Source: MWBF01 sp040772005 (GTDB lineage Bacteria > Chloroflexota > Anaerolineae > CG2-30-64-16). From it: 64,000 bases of DNA. The stretch is taken from positions 1 to 64,000 of the forward strand of contig JAXGYZ010000004.1 of the NCBI GenBank assembly GCA_040772005.1. Direction: 5' to 3'. Below are positions 33,386 to 41,835 of this stretch, piece by piece; the stretch's first letter is position 1, and the number at the start of each line of letters is the position of its first letter. The notes beneath the pieces are model-generated. The model had not been told where the DNA came from. It worked only from the letters and a program-made list of their open reading frames with translations, and made no database searches. The position numbers were made by a program, and so were the translations under genes.

Positions 33386-34327
33386 ATGACCGCAACCGAC
33401 ACCACGGCCACCACCGTCTCGCAGACCATTGCCGACCGCCCCCCGCGCAGCCCGGCGCAGGATGCCTGGCGCGCGCTGCGCCACACCAAATCGGCCATCG
33501 TCGGTGCGGTGATCCTGGTATTCATGATCCTCATCGCCATTACCGCGCCGGTCATCGCGCCCTACCCGCCCAACCAGCCGCTTATCGGCAAGGAAGATGT
33601 CAAGAAGCGCGAGTCGCCGTGCATCCACATCCTCGGCTGCCCGGCGGACAGGCCGCAGCACATCATGGGCACCGATGGCAACGTGCGCGACTTCTTTAGC
33701 CGGGTGCTCTATGGCGCGCGCGTATCGCTCATGGTCGGCTTCACCACGGTCGGCTTTGCCATTGTCATCGGCACCATCCTCGGCGCGCTGGCGGGATTCC
33801 TGGGCGGCTGGGCCGACAACCTCATCATGCGCTTCATGGATGTGCTGCTGGCCTTCCCGGCGCTGCTTCTGGCCATCGCGATTGTCACCGTGCTGGGCGA
33901 GGGGCTGATCAATGCGCTGATCGCCATCGGCATTGTCTCCATCCCGGCCTACGCGCGCGTGGCCCGTGCCAGCGTCCTCACCGTCAAGGAGTGGGACTTC
34001 GTGCTGGCGGACCGCGCGGTCGGCGTGCCGCCCATGCGCATCCTGACGCGCAGCATCCTCCCCCACACGCTGACCCCGCTGATCGTGCAGGGCACGCTCG
34101 GCATCGCGACGGCCATCCTCGATGCCGCTGCGCTGTCGTTCCTGGGGCTGGGCGCACAGCCGCCGATGGCCGAATGGGGTTCGATGTTGGGCGCAGAGCG
34201 CAACCAGGTGTTCACGGCCCCGCACCTGGTCTTCTTTCCCGGCCTGGCAATCATGCTGACCGTGTTGGGTTTTAACCTGTTGGGCGACGGCCTGCGCGAC
34301 GCACTCGACCCGCGCCTGCGCAAGTAG
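33386..34327 (+). CDS. Peptide ABC transporter permease, DppC-like
   Basis: The 313-residue inner-membrane protein has an N-terminal cytoplasmic tail, then about six helices. The DppC/OppC-specific GTDGNVRDFFSRVLYGARVSL segment leads the permease domain. The EAA-type loop is DFVLADRAVGVPPMRIL, then SFLGLGAQPP near the end. It partners the DppB-like protein upstream. The gap to the next gene is about 120 bases. Confidence 0.92.
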   Translation: MTATDTTATTVSQTIADRPPRSPAQDAWRALRHTKSAIVGAVILVFMILIAITAPVIAPYPPNQPLIGKEDVKKRESPCIHILGCPADRPQHIMGTDGNVRDFFSRVLYGARVSLMVGFTTVGFAIVIGTILGALAGFLGGWADNLIMRFMDVLLAFPALLLAIAIVTVLGEGLINALIAIGIVSIPAYARVARASVLTVKEWDFVLADRAVGVPPMRILTRSILPHTLTPLIVQGTLGIATAILDAAALSFLGLGAQPPMAEWGSMLGAERNQVFTAPHLVFFPGLAIMLTVLGFNLLGDGLRDALDPRLRK

Positions 34328-34450
34328 GGCCGCACGGCGAACCGCAACGACGCGCGCGATCATTCCGGCAATGATGATCTCATGGTTGTTCCTGGCGTCG
34401 CCGCGGTGCATACTCGCCACCGCCGCCGGAACCGAAGGAGCAGTTTGCAG

Positions 34451-35290
34451 GTGGCTGATATACCCAAAACAACCGTAGGTTCTGCGCCGCTTCCGGCCCC
34501 GCTCCGTCCACGCGACGAGAGCCGCTGGAAACACTTCGACCGCTACTGGCTCCTGCTGATCGGGGCCATCGCACTCGCCATCTTCCTGTACGTCGCCTTC
34601 CCGGAGCGTTACGGCGTCATCCTGCGCTTCGTCATCGGCACCTACGGCGAAGGCGACGGCGTCTTTCTGACGCTCAAGCTGACCATCGTCTCATTCCTCT
34701 TCATCGTGCTCGTCGGTATGATCATGGGCGTGGCGCGTGTCGCCAACGTCGGGCTGCTGCGCGGCATTTCGTCCGTCTACGTCGAAGTCGTGCGCGGGGT
34801 GCCGGTCCTGGTCTGGCTGCTGTGGCTCTATTATGGCATCCCCGTGCTGTTCCGCGAGATTCCGGCCCTGAGCGAGCTCAAGATTCGCGACTTCACCGCC
34901 GCGGTCATCGCCTTCACCTTCGCCTACGGCGCATACATGACGGAAGTGTTCCGTGCCGGCATCCAGTCCATTGCGAAGGGCCAGATGGAGGCGTCGCGCT
35001 CGCTCGGCATGAATTACATCCAGGCCATGCGCTACATCATCCTGCCCCAGGCCGTGCGGGTCATCCTGCCGCCCATGAGCAACGAGTTCGTGACCCTGCT
35101 CAAGGACAGCGCGCTGGTGTCGATCCTCGGCCTGCCCGACCTGACCCGGCGGGGCCGCGAATATGTGGGCCGCACGTTCCAAAGCTTCGACACCTATTTG
35201 ATTGTCGCGCTCCTTTACCTTATACTGACGGTGCTGTTCACGCGCCTCTCGACCAGCCTGGAGCGCCGCATGGCCGTGGAACGCCGGTAG
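34451..35290 (+). CDS. Polar amino acid ABC transporter permease, HisM/GlnP-like
   Basis: The 279-residue inner-membrane protein belongs to the His/Glu/Gln/Arg permease family, unlike the two peptide permeases before it. It has VVRGVPVLVWLLWLYYGIPVLF and AYGAYMTEVFRAGIQSIAKGQMEASRSLGMN, then QAVRVILPPMSNEFVTLLKDSALVS. The GTG at 34451 follows GAAGGAG at about 10 bases; an ATG at 34382 adds an unlikely basic leader. Its natural partner in the operon is the GlnQ-like ATPase. Confidence 0.9.
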   Translation: MADIPKTTVGSAPLPAPLRPRDESRWKHFDRYWLLLIGAIALAIFLYVAFPERYGVILRFVIGTYGEGDGVFLTLKLTIVSFLFIVLVGMIMGVARVANVGLLRGISSVYVEVVRGVPVLVWLLWLYYGIPVLFREIPALSELKIRDFTAAVIAFTFAYGAYMTEVFRAGIQSIAKGQMEASRSLGMNYIQAMRYIILPQAVRVILPPMSNEFVTLLKDSALVSILGLPDLTRRGREYVGRTFQSFDTYLIVALLYLILTVLFTRLSTSLERRMAVERR

Positions 35291-35301
35291 GAAGGATTCA
35301 C

Positions 35302-36042
35302 ATGCCAGAAAATATCATCCAGATGCGGCATGTCCACAAGTGGTTCGGCAAGGTCCATGCCCTGGACGATGTGAGCATGGATGTCGCGCCGGGCGAGGTG
35401 CTCGTCATTGTGGGGCCGAGCGGCTCAGGCAAATCCACGCTGCTGCGCACGGTCAACCACCTGGAGGCAGTCAACTCCGGTGAGATCATCGTGGATGGCA
35501 TCCAGCTCACGCACAAGTCCACTGACATCAACGCGGTGCGCGCAGAGGTGGGCATGGTGTTCCAGCAGTTCAACCTGTTCCCCCACCTCACCGCCCTGCA
35601 GAACATCACGCTTGCCCAGCGCATCGTGCGCCGGCGCAGCTCAGACGAGGCCGACCGCGTGGCGCGCGAGCTGCTGGAGCGGGTCGGCATCCCGGAGAAG
35701 GCGGATTCGTTCCCCGGCCAGCTCTCCGGCGGCCAGCAGCAGCGCGTCGCAATTGCGCGGGCGCTGGCGATGAACCCGAAGATCATGCTGTTCGACGAGC
35801 CGACCAGCGCGCTGGACCCGGAAATGATCAAGGAAGTGCTGGACGTCATGCTGGACCTGGCGCAGAGCGGCATGACCATGCTGTGCGTGACGCACGAAAT
35901 GGGGTTTGCGCGCGCCGCGGCCCGCCGCATCGTGTTCATGGACCAGGGCAAGATCATCGAAGAAGCCCCGCCCGAACAACTCTTCGAAGCGCCCAAACAC
36001 GAACGGACCAAGGCATTTCTGAGCAATATCCTGGAGAGATAG
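35302..36042 (+). CDS. Polar amino acid ABC transporter ATPase, GlnQ-like
   Basis: The 246-residue ATPase has Walker A GPSGSGKSTL, Q-loop MVFQQFNLFPH, signature LSGGQQQRVAIARAL and Walker B IMLFDEPTSALDP. The overall form (VNHLEAVNSGEI, CVTHEMGFARAAARR) is GlnQ/HisP. It is the only ATPase of the operon, 11 bases after the HisM-like gene and preceded by GGAAGG. It energises the amino acid permease, and might serve the peptide permeases too, though that is inference. Confidence 0.93.
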   Translation: MPENIIQMRHVHKWFGKVHALDDVSMDVAPGEVLVIVGPSGSGKSTLLRTVNHLEAVNSGEIIVDGIQLTHKSTDINAVRAEVGMVFQQFNLFPHLTALQNITLAQRIVRRRSSDEADRVARELLERVGIPEKADSFPGQLSGGQQQRVAIARALAMNPKIMLFDEPTSALDPEMIKEVLDVMLDLAQSGMTMLCVTHEMGFARAAARRIVFMDQGKIIEEAPPEQLFEAPKHERTKAFLSNILER

Positions 36043-36083
36043 CACCTGACCGGGTGCCATTGGCGCCCGACATACATCACTAT

Positions 36084-36283
36084 CGAGGAGCCGCGCATCC
36101 TCAGATGCGCCGCGGCGGGAGGTCGTCCGCATTTGAGAATGCGGACTCCGCGCCACCGGGAAACGCAACTTCGGCAGCGCACCCGAGGAGCGGCGCATCC
36201 TCAGATGCGATGCGGCGGGAGGTCGTCCCCATTTGAGAATGCGGACTCCGCCCCTATTGGGACACGCAACTTCCGCGCCGCAC
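36084..36283. repeat. Two tandem 100-bp GCATCCTCAGATGC repeats
   Basis: The copies start at 36084 and 36184. Each has CGAGGAGC, GCATCCTCAGATGCG, GCGGCGGGAGGTCGTCC, CATTTGAGAATGCGGACTCC and CGCAACTTC. The GCATCC and GAATGC parts form a hairpin. A related element is at 19395-19503. Confidence 0.9.
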
Positions 36284-36314
36284 AAGTGTTAGTCAAAAAG
36301 AACGTCCCAAAACA

Positions 36315-36360
36315 CGGCTTCCAGCTTCCAGCTTCCAGCTTCTAGCTTCAAGTATCCAGT
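36315..36360. repeat. Single heptamer arm (TTCCAGC type)
   Basis: CTTCCAG units repeat at a 7-base step, drifting to TTCTAGC and TATCCAG. No inverted partner arm is visible, unlike at other loci. Confidence 0.7.
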
Positions 36361-36383
36361 TACAGATCGAGGTGTAGATCACA

Positions 36384-37004
36384 ATGCTGTGGTATCGGGT
36401 GATTCTCGCAGGCGTCCTGGGGTATCTCATCGGCGCGATACCCGTCGGCTATCTCGTCATCTACGCGATGAAGGGACAGGACCTCCGCCGGCATGGCAGC
36501 GGGCGGACGGGCGGCACAAATGCCATGCGGGCGGGCGGCTCGTGGGCCGGGGTCCTGACCGGCGCGGGCGACATTCTCAAGGGCATCCTCGCGATTGTCA
36601 TTGCACGCTGGGTCGGCGGCAGCTCGCCGTGGGTCGAGGTCGTGGCGGGCATCGCTGCCGTGGTCGGTCACAACTGGTCCCCCTACCTCGGCTTCAAGGG
36701 CGGCGCCGGCACCGGGCCGAACATCGGCGTGTGCGTGGCGCTCTGGCCGCTGTCCGCGCTCTGGCTGATTCCGCTGCTGCCCTTCGGCCTCAACGTCATC
36801 CGCTATGCTTCGGTCACGTCGCTGGTCATCGCCGCGGTCATTCCGGTGACGCTGGCGGTGCGCGCGGCGCTAGGGCTCGGCCCGTGGATTCACCTGGTCT
36901 ATGCGCTCGGCGCGGCCCTGGCCGTCACGTGGTCGCTGCGCCCCAACATCAAGCGCCTGCAGAACGGCACCGAACCGCGCGCCCCGCGGCTGTTCGCGCG
37001 CTGA
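36384..37004 (+). CDS. plsY: Glycerol-3-phosphate acyltransferase PlsY
   Basis: This 206-residue inner-membrane enzyme transfers an acyl group from acyl-phosphate to glycerol-3-phosphate, the first step of phospholipid synthesis. The three active-site loops are visible: GSGRTGGTNAMRAGG (residues of about 39-53), DILKG, and GHNWSPYLGFKGGAG. About five helices and normal length support it. It precedes the glycerol kinase and dehydrogenase genes, which share the glycerol-3-phosphate pool. Confidence 0.93.
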   Translation: MLWYRVILAGVLGYLIGAIPVGYLVIYAMKGQDLRRHGSGRTGGTNAMRAGGSWAGVLTGAGDILKGILAIVIARWVGGSSPWVEVVAGIAAVVGHNWSPYLGFKGGAGTGPNIGVCVALWPLSALWLIPLLPFGLNVIRYASVTSLVIAAVIPVTLAVRAALGLGPWIHLVYALGAALAVTWSLRPNIKRLQNGTEPRAPRLFAR

Positions 37005-37011
37005 CCAAGAA

Positions 37012-37145
37012 TAGAACGCTGATGACGCTGATCGGACTGATGAACGCTGATTTTTTCTCAGTTTCTGCCCTGCGATAATTGCCAAGAATCAGCATGAATC
37101 AGGGCCAAGCCTCGCTTGGCACATCAGCGTCACCACCGTTCTATC
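37012..37145. repeat. Inverted repeat with 9-nt ACGCTGATG arms
   Basis: ATAGAACGCTGATGACGCTGAT and neighbouring 9-mers (left) pair with ATCAGCGTCACCACCGTTCTAT (right), about 90 bases away. The inner AGCATGAATCAGG region also repeats. It lies between plsY and the rubrerythrin gene. Confidence 0.7.
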
Positions 37146-37256
37146 GCCCTCCACCACGGCGACTATGTTCCTCGTCATGGACAGCTTCCCGGCGGCATGT
37201 TACGTTACGCACAAAATGCCGCCTGCTGTGGCGCGCCAAACAGAGGAGGATGACCC

Positions 37257-37757
37257 ATGAAAGAGACGACCCTGGAGAACATGAAGGCCGCGTTTGCCGG
37301 TGAGAGCCAGGCCCACATGAAGTATATGGCCTTTGCCGAACGTGCGGAGCGCGAGGGCTTTGCCAATATCGCGCGCTTGTTCCGCGCCGCGTCCTTCTCC
37401 GAGCAGATTCATGCGACGAATCACCTGCGCGCGCTCGGACTTGGCAAGACCGCGGAGAACCTCGAAGCTGCGTTCGGCGGCGAGAGCTACGAAATCGACA
37501 GCATGTATCCGGAGTTCATCGCGGCGGCGCTGGCCGACGAGGAGAAGCGCGCCCAGGGCAGCATGGAGGACGCGCTGGCCGCCGAGAAGGTCCACGCGGC
37601 GTTGTACGCGGCAGCCAAAGCAGCCGTGGCCGCGGGCAAGGACTCCGACATGGGCGACGTCTACGTCTGCGGCGTCTGCGGGTTTACCATGGATGGCGAG
37701 GCACCCGACAAGTGTCCCATTTGCGGCGCGCCGCACACCCGCTTCTCCAAGTTCTAA
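37257..37757 (+). CDS. Rubrerythrin
   Basis: The 166-residue cytoplasmic protein reduces peroxide in low-oxygen cells. The ferritin-like diiron domain (residues 1-125) has EXXH-type pairs in GESQAHMKYMAFAERAEREG and in the later EEKRAQGSMEDALAAEKVH helix. The C-terminal rubredoxin-like domain has YVCGVCGFTMDGEAPDKCPICGAP, giving the four iron-binding cysteines. The ATG follows AGGAGGATGACCC. It suggests an anaerobic or microaerobic lifestyle. Confidence 0.93.
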   Translation: MKETTLENMKAAFAGESQAHMKYMAFAERAEREGFANIARLFRAASFSEQIHATNHLRALGLGKTAENLEAAFGGESYEIDSMYPEFIAAALADEEKRAQGSMEDALAAEKVHAALYAAAKAAVAAGKDSDMGDVYVCGVCGFTMDGEAPDKCPICGAPHTRFSKF

Positions 37758-37832
37758 GACAGTATGGTATGATTCGCAGACCAGGTGGCGTGACAACGAG
37801 CCTGGTCTGTGCTGTTTTTGTGGGAGGATGCC

Positions 37833-39347
37833 ATGACGGCCACCTCAAAGGGAAAACAATACGTCGCCGCGATCGACCAGGGCACCACGAGCAGCCGCTG
37901 CATCATCTTCGACCGCAGCGGCAGAGCGCTCGGCGCACACCAGCTCGAACACCGCCAGATTTATCCCCAGGCGGGCTGGGTCGAGCATGACCCGCTCGAA
38001 ATCTCGGCCAAGACGCAGACCGTCACGCGCGAGGCGCTGGAAAAGTGCAGCCTGACGCCGGGCGACCTGGCAGCCGTCGGCATCACCAACCAGCGCGAGA
38101 CGACCCTCGTCTGGGATCGGGAGACGGGCAAGCCCTACTACAACGCGATCGTCTGGCAGGACACGCGCACCGACCGCATCATTGCCGAGCTGGGGCTGGA
38201 AGGCGGGCAGGATCGCTTCCGCAGCCGGACCGGCCTGCCGCTGGCGAACTATTTCTCCGGCCCGAAGATCAAGTGGCTGCTCGACAACGTGCCGGGGCTA
38301 CGCGCGGCCGCCGAGCGGGGCACGGCGCTGTTCGGCAACATGGACACCTGGCTCATCTGGAACCTCACCGGCGGGCCGAACGGCGGCGCGCATGTCACCG
38401 ATGTGACCAACGCCAGCCGCACCCTGCTGATGGACCTGCACACGCTCGACTGGGACCCGGATATTTTGCGCGTCCTTGGCATCCCCCGCCAGATGCTCCC
38501 GACTATCCGGCCCTCCAGCGACCCGGAATTCTACGGCTACACCTTCGGCAAGGTCCCCATCTGCGGCGACCTGGGCGACCAGCAGGCCGCACTCGTCGGG
38601 CAGACGTGCTTCGGCATCGGTGAGGCCAAGAATACCTACGGCACGGGCTGCTTCATGCTGCTCAACACGGGCGAGATGGCCGTGCCCAGCAAACACGGGC
38701 TGCTGACGACCGTGGCCTACCGGATGGGCCGCGCCGCGCCCGTCTACGCGCTGGAAGGCTCCATCGCCATTGCGGGCGCGCTCGTCCAATGGCTGCGCGA
38801 CAACCTGGGCTTCTTCGACTTCGCCCACCATATCGAAGACTACGCGGCGCGCGTGCCGGACAGCGGCGGCATCTACCTCGTCCCGGCCTTCTCCGGCCTG
38901 TTCGCCCCCTACTGGCAGGCGGACGCGCGCGGCGTGCTCGTCGGCCTGACCCGGTTCATCAACAAGAACCACATCTGCCGGGCTGCGCTGGAGGCGACGG
39001 CCTACCAGACGCGCGAGGTGCTGGATGCGATGGAGCAGGACTCCGGCGTGCAGCTCACCGCGCTCAAGGCGGACGGCGGCATGGTGTATAATGACTTGCT
39101 GATGCAGTTCCAGGCCGATATCCTGGGCGTGCCCGTCGTGCGGCCCGTCGTCGCGGAGACGACGGCGCTCGGCGCGGCCTACGCCGCGGGGTTGGCCGTC
39201 GGTTACTGGGACAACCTGGACGACCTGCGCCGCAACTGGCAGATAGGTCACACCTGGCAGCCGGCCATGCCCGCCGACGAGCGCAGCCGCCTCTATCGCG
39301 GCTGGCGCCGCGCGGTCGAACGGGCGATGAATTGGATTGAAGATTGA
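37833..39347 (+). CDS. glpK: Glycerol kinase
   Basis: The 504-residue enzyme makes glycerol-3-phosphate from glycerol and ATP. The N-terminal phosphate-binding DQGTTSSRCIIFD, then TNQRETTLVWDRETGKPYYNAIVWQDTRTD phrasing and TYGTGCFMLLNTG define FGGY glycerol kinases. The Asp-containing catalytic segment (KADGGMVYNDLLMQFQADIL) is present. The ATG at 37833 follows TGGGAGGATGCC. It begins a glycerol-catabolism block with glpA, glpB and glpC. Its stop codon falls in the left arm of a heptamer array. Confidence 0.97.
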   Translation: MTATSKGKQYVAAIDQGTTSSRCIIFDRSGRALGAHQLEHRQIYPQAGWVEHDPLEISAKTQTVTREALEKCSLTPGDLAAVGITNQRETTLVWDRETGKPYYNAIVWQDTRTDRIIAELGLEGGQDRFRSRTGLPLANYFSGPKIKWLLDNVPGLRAAAERGTALFGNMDTWLIWNLTGGPNGGAHVTDVTNASRTLLMDLHTLDWDPDILRVLGIPRQMLPTIRPSSDPEFYGYTFGKVPICGDLGDQQAALVGQTCFGIGEAKNTYGTGCFMLLNTGEMAVPSKHGLLTTVAYRMGRAAPVYALEGSIAIAGALVQWLRDNLGFFDFAHHIEDYAARVPDSGGIYLVPAFSGLFAPYWQADARGVLVGLTRFINKNHICRAALEATAYQTREVLDAMEQDSGVQLTALKADGGMVYNDLLMQFQADILGVPVVRPVVAETTALGAAYAAGLAVGYWDNLDDLRRNWQIGHTWQPAMPADERSRLYRGWRRAVERAMNWIED

Positions 39348-39460
39348 AGATTACAGATTGAAGGGTATGGATGCCACATTGTCCACTGCAAGTTCTGTCA
39401 GAACCACGATTCTGCAACTCGCAGAAATCTTCAATCTTCAATCTTCAATCTGTAATCGTC
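39331..39460. repeat. Inverted heptamer array (TTGAAGA type) between glpK and glpA
   Basis: The left arm (39331-39363) has ATTGAAG/ATTACAG units and includes the glpK stop codon. The right arm (39426-39460) has AATCTTC units. An inner hairpin TTCTGTCAGAACCACGATTCTG is present. Confidence 0.85.
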
Positions 39461-39470
39461 AGGGGAACCC

Positions 39471-41057
39471 ATGAACACCACGCAAACCTTCGATGTCCTC
39501 ATCATCGGCGGAGGGGCGACGGGCGGGGGCGCGGCGCTGGACCTGGCGCTGCGGGGCCTGCGCGTCGCGCTCGTCGAGCGGGCCGACCTGACCGACGGGA
39601 CCTCGGGCCGCTATCACGGCCTGCTTCATTCGGGCGGCCGCTATGCCGTGCGTGACCCCGAATCCGCGCGCGAGTGCATCGAGGAGAACCGCATCCTCCG
39701 CCGCATCCTGCCCCACGCCATCGAGGACACCGGGGGGCTGTTCATCACCACGCCCGACGATGACCCGACCTATGCCGACAAGTGGGTGGCCGCGTGCCGC
39801 GCGTGCGGCATCGAGACCGAGGAAATCAGCATCGGGCAGATGCTGAAGGCGGAGTCCGCCCTTAACCCCGCCGCCACGCGCGCATTCCGCGTGCCCGACG
39901 CCTCCTGCGATTCGTTCGACGTGCTGACCGCGCTCGGCGCGGCGGTGCAGGCCCTCGGCGGGACCGTGCTGACCTATCACGAAGTCGTGAACTTGCACGT
40001 TGCCGGAGGCCGGGTCATCGGGGCCACGCTGCGCAACCGGCGAACGGGCGAGGAAAGCCGGCTCGACGCGGCTGTTACGATCAACGCCGCGGGCGCGTGG
40101 GCGGGCCAGATTGCCGCGATGGCGGGCTGCCCGGTTACGGTCCGGCCGAGCAAGGGCACGATGGTTGCGATGGCCTACCGCTTCGTCAACACGATCATCA
40201 ACCGCTGCCATCCGCCGGGCGACGGCGACATCCTCGTGCCGGTCGGCACGGTGGCTGTCATCGGGACGACCTCCGTGAACGTCGCCAACCCTGACATCAC
40301 CAGCGTCGAGACGTGGGAAATAGAGCGGATGCTGGACGAGGGTGAGAAGATGGTGCCCGGGTTCAGCCAGGTGCGCGCGCTGCGGGCCTGGGCCGGGGTG
40401 CGCCCGCTGTACGAGGAAGGCGGCAGCGCATCGGGCCGCGAGGCCAAGCGCACCTTCGCAGTGCTGGATCACAAGGAGCGGGACGGCGTCGGCGGCCTGG
40501 TCACGGTTGTCGGCGGCAAGTTCACCACCTACCGGCTGATGGCCGAGCGCGCCGCGGATGTCGCCTGTGCGCAGCTCGGCGTCACAGCGCCGTGCAGGAC
40601 GGAGGAGTTCGTCGTGCCCGACGTGCGCATGCCATTCGACGGGCCGAAGCCGCACTACCTGGGCCTGCGGCTGGCAGAGGTCGAAGAAGGCGCCGCGGAC
40701 AAGACGACGCCGCCCAACGCGCTGATCTGCGAATGTGAGCTCGTCACACGCAAGGATGTCGAGCGCGCGGCGAACGAGCACCCCGACGTGGTTGCGCCCT
40801 GGGTGCTGGACGACCTGCGCCGCGACCTGCGGCTGGGCATGGGCCCGTGCCAGGGCGGGTTCTGCGGCTACCGTGCGACGGGCATCCTGCACGAGCTGGG
40901 GCAGGTGGATGCGGGGCAGGCGACCACGGCCCTGGCCGACTTTGCACAGCGCCGCTGGAAGGGCATGCACCCGCTGCTCTGGGGCCAGAATCTGCGCCAG
41001 GCCCTGCTGGACGAACAAATCTACCGGGGAATTCTGGGATTAGAGCGGACGAGTTGA
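39471..41057 (+). CDS. glpA: Anaerobic glycerol-3-phosphate dehydrogenase subunit A
   Basis: The 528-residue FAD enzyme oxidises glycerol-3-phosphate to dihydroxyacetone phosphate. The FAD-binding motif is IIGGGATGGGAALDLALRG (residues of about 9-30), followed by RADLTDGTSGRYHGLLHSGGRYA. The C-terminal BFD-like [2Fe-2S] region has CECELVTRKD and MGPCQGGFCGYRATG cysteines. With GlpB and GlpC it passes electrons to the quinone pool. The DUF3800 gene begins 3 bases after its stop. Confidence 0.95.
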   Translation: MNTTQTFDVLIIGGGATGGGAALDLALRGLRVALVERADLTDGTSGRYHGLLHSGGRYAVRDPESARECIEENRILRRILPHAIEDTGGLFITTPDDDPTYADKWVAACRACGIETEEISIGQMLKAESALNPAATRAFRVPDASCDSFDVLTALGAAVQALGGTVLTYHEVVNLHVAGGRVIGATLRNRRTGEESRLDAAVTINAAGAWAGQIAAMAGCPVTVRPSKGTMVAMAYRFVNTIINRCHPPGDGDILVPVGTVAVIGTTSVNVANPDITSVETWEIERMLDEGEKMVPGFSQVRALRAWAGVRPLYEEGGSASGREAKRTFAVLDHKERDGVGGLVTVVGGKFTTYRLMAERAADVACAQLGVTAPCRTEEFVVPDVRMPFDGPKPHYLGLRLAEVEEGAADKTTPPNALICECELVTRKDVERAANEHPDVVAPWVLDDLRRDLRLGMGPCQGGFCGYRATGILHELGQVDAGQATTALADFAQRRWKGMHPLLWGQNLRQALLDEQIYRGILGLERTS

Positions 41058-41060
41058 CTC

Positions 41061-41693
41061 GTGGCCCAGTTTCATTTCCTCGATGACTCCGGTGATCCCG
41101 GCAGTCCCTTTGTGCCAGGGGCCTCGACCCACTTTGATCTGGTGCTGGTGCAGTTGCCGCAACGAACGTCCTTACCGACTTTTGAGGCGTTGAGGAAAGT
41201 GTTCCATCTACCGAACGGATTCGAGTTCAAATACTACCGCACAAGAGAACGCCAGAAGGCTGCTTTCTTCGAGGCGACACAAACGATTCCATTCCGAGTT
41301 CGTATCGCATTTGTGGACAAGCGGCAATTAGGGAATCGTTGGTTGACGTTGAGCGGCCAGGAAGTAGCAGTTGCACTTCTTACCAGTTTGATTTTGAGAA
41401 TACCCGAGCTGGATTTGGCGAACGACACACTCATCATTGATGGGGCCACACCGGCCTTCCGAAGGGCATTACGAGTCAGACTGAGTCACGAATGTGCAAG
41501 TCTGGGACGAACACGCCCGTTCTCCAAGATAGTAGGTGCTGATTCAGCAAGGGAGGACGGACTACAGCTTGCCGACATGGTGGCTGGAGCAACCAGAGAA
41601 TACGTGACTACAGGAGCAGCCAGATATTACCGTACCTTTGGCAACAAAGTAGTGGACGTGTGGAATGCGACGAGTATGGAATTCGGGACATAA
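41061..41693 (+). CDS. DUF3800 domain protein
   Basis: The 210-residue protein has FHFLDDSGDPGSP near the start, DTLIIDGATPAFRRALRVRL in the middle, and GLQLADMVAGATREYV near the end, matching DUF3800 phrasing. The acidic D-x-S-G and D-x-A motifs suggest a metal-dependent RNase H-like or nuclease fold, but no activity is established. It starts with GTG right after glpA and is visibly richer in A+T than its neighbours (about half G+C by eye). It breaks the glpA-glpB-glpC order, so it is probably a later insertion. Confidence 0.8.
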   Translation: MAQFHFLDDSGDPGSPFVPGASTHFDLVLVQLPQRTSLPTFEALRKVFHLPNGFEFKYYRTRERQKAAFFEATQTIPFRVRIAFVDKRQLGNRWLTLSGQEVAVALLTSLILRIPELDLANDTLIIDGATPAFRRALRVRLSHECASLGRTRPFSKIVGADSAREDGLQLADMVAGATREYVTTGAARYYRTFGNKVVDVWNATSMEFGT

Positions 41694-41697
41694 AACA

Positions 41698-41754
41698 CCC
41701 CCGACTATCCTCAGAGAGGAAGACCGCCACGGGTGGTGACCTTATCGTCGGGGG
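41698..41754 (+). ncRNA. Structured RNA after the DUF3800 gene
   Basis: A closing stem CCCCCGAC (41698-41705) / GTCGGGGG (41747-41754) encloses two hairpins: TCCTC-AGA-GAGGA (41708-41720) and ACCGC-CACGG-GTGGT (41723-41737). This three-way junction lies 5 bases after the DUF3800 stop. Candidate RNAs repeatedly found beside DUF3800 genes are known as DUF3800 motifs. A match to one of them is inferred and was not computed. Confidence 0.6.
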
Positions 41755-41758
41755 CGAG

Positions 41759-41779
41759 TAAACCGGACGAACCGGTTTA
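41759..41779 (+). terminator. Terminator-like hairpin after the DUF3800 RNA
   Basis: TAAACCGG and CCGGTTTA form an 8-bp palindrome around ACGAA, followed by an A/T-rich stretch (TTATGG). It may end the DUF3800 unit before glpB. Confidence 0.45.
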
Positions 41780-41835
41780 TTATGGCTAGAGTATACACTA
41801 AAATAAGCACTTCGTCAACAGCTTGAGGAATCTGG

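Larger units (their letters stand above)
36043..36383. other. Repeat-filled intergenic region
   Basis: The 341-base gap holds two tandem 100-bp repeats (36084-36283) and a single heptamer arm (36315-36360). No gene is supported; small frames here are made of repeats. Confidence 0.75.

Noticed and set aside
37762..37775. Possible -10 TATGAT upstream of glpK
   Set aside because: No convincing -35 element lies 16-19 bp upstream, so I did not list a promoter.
39459..41018. Minus-strand frame opposite glpA
   Set aside because: It is antisense to a complete glpA gene and matches no family.
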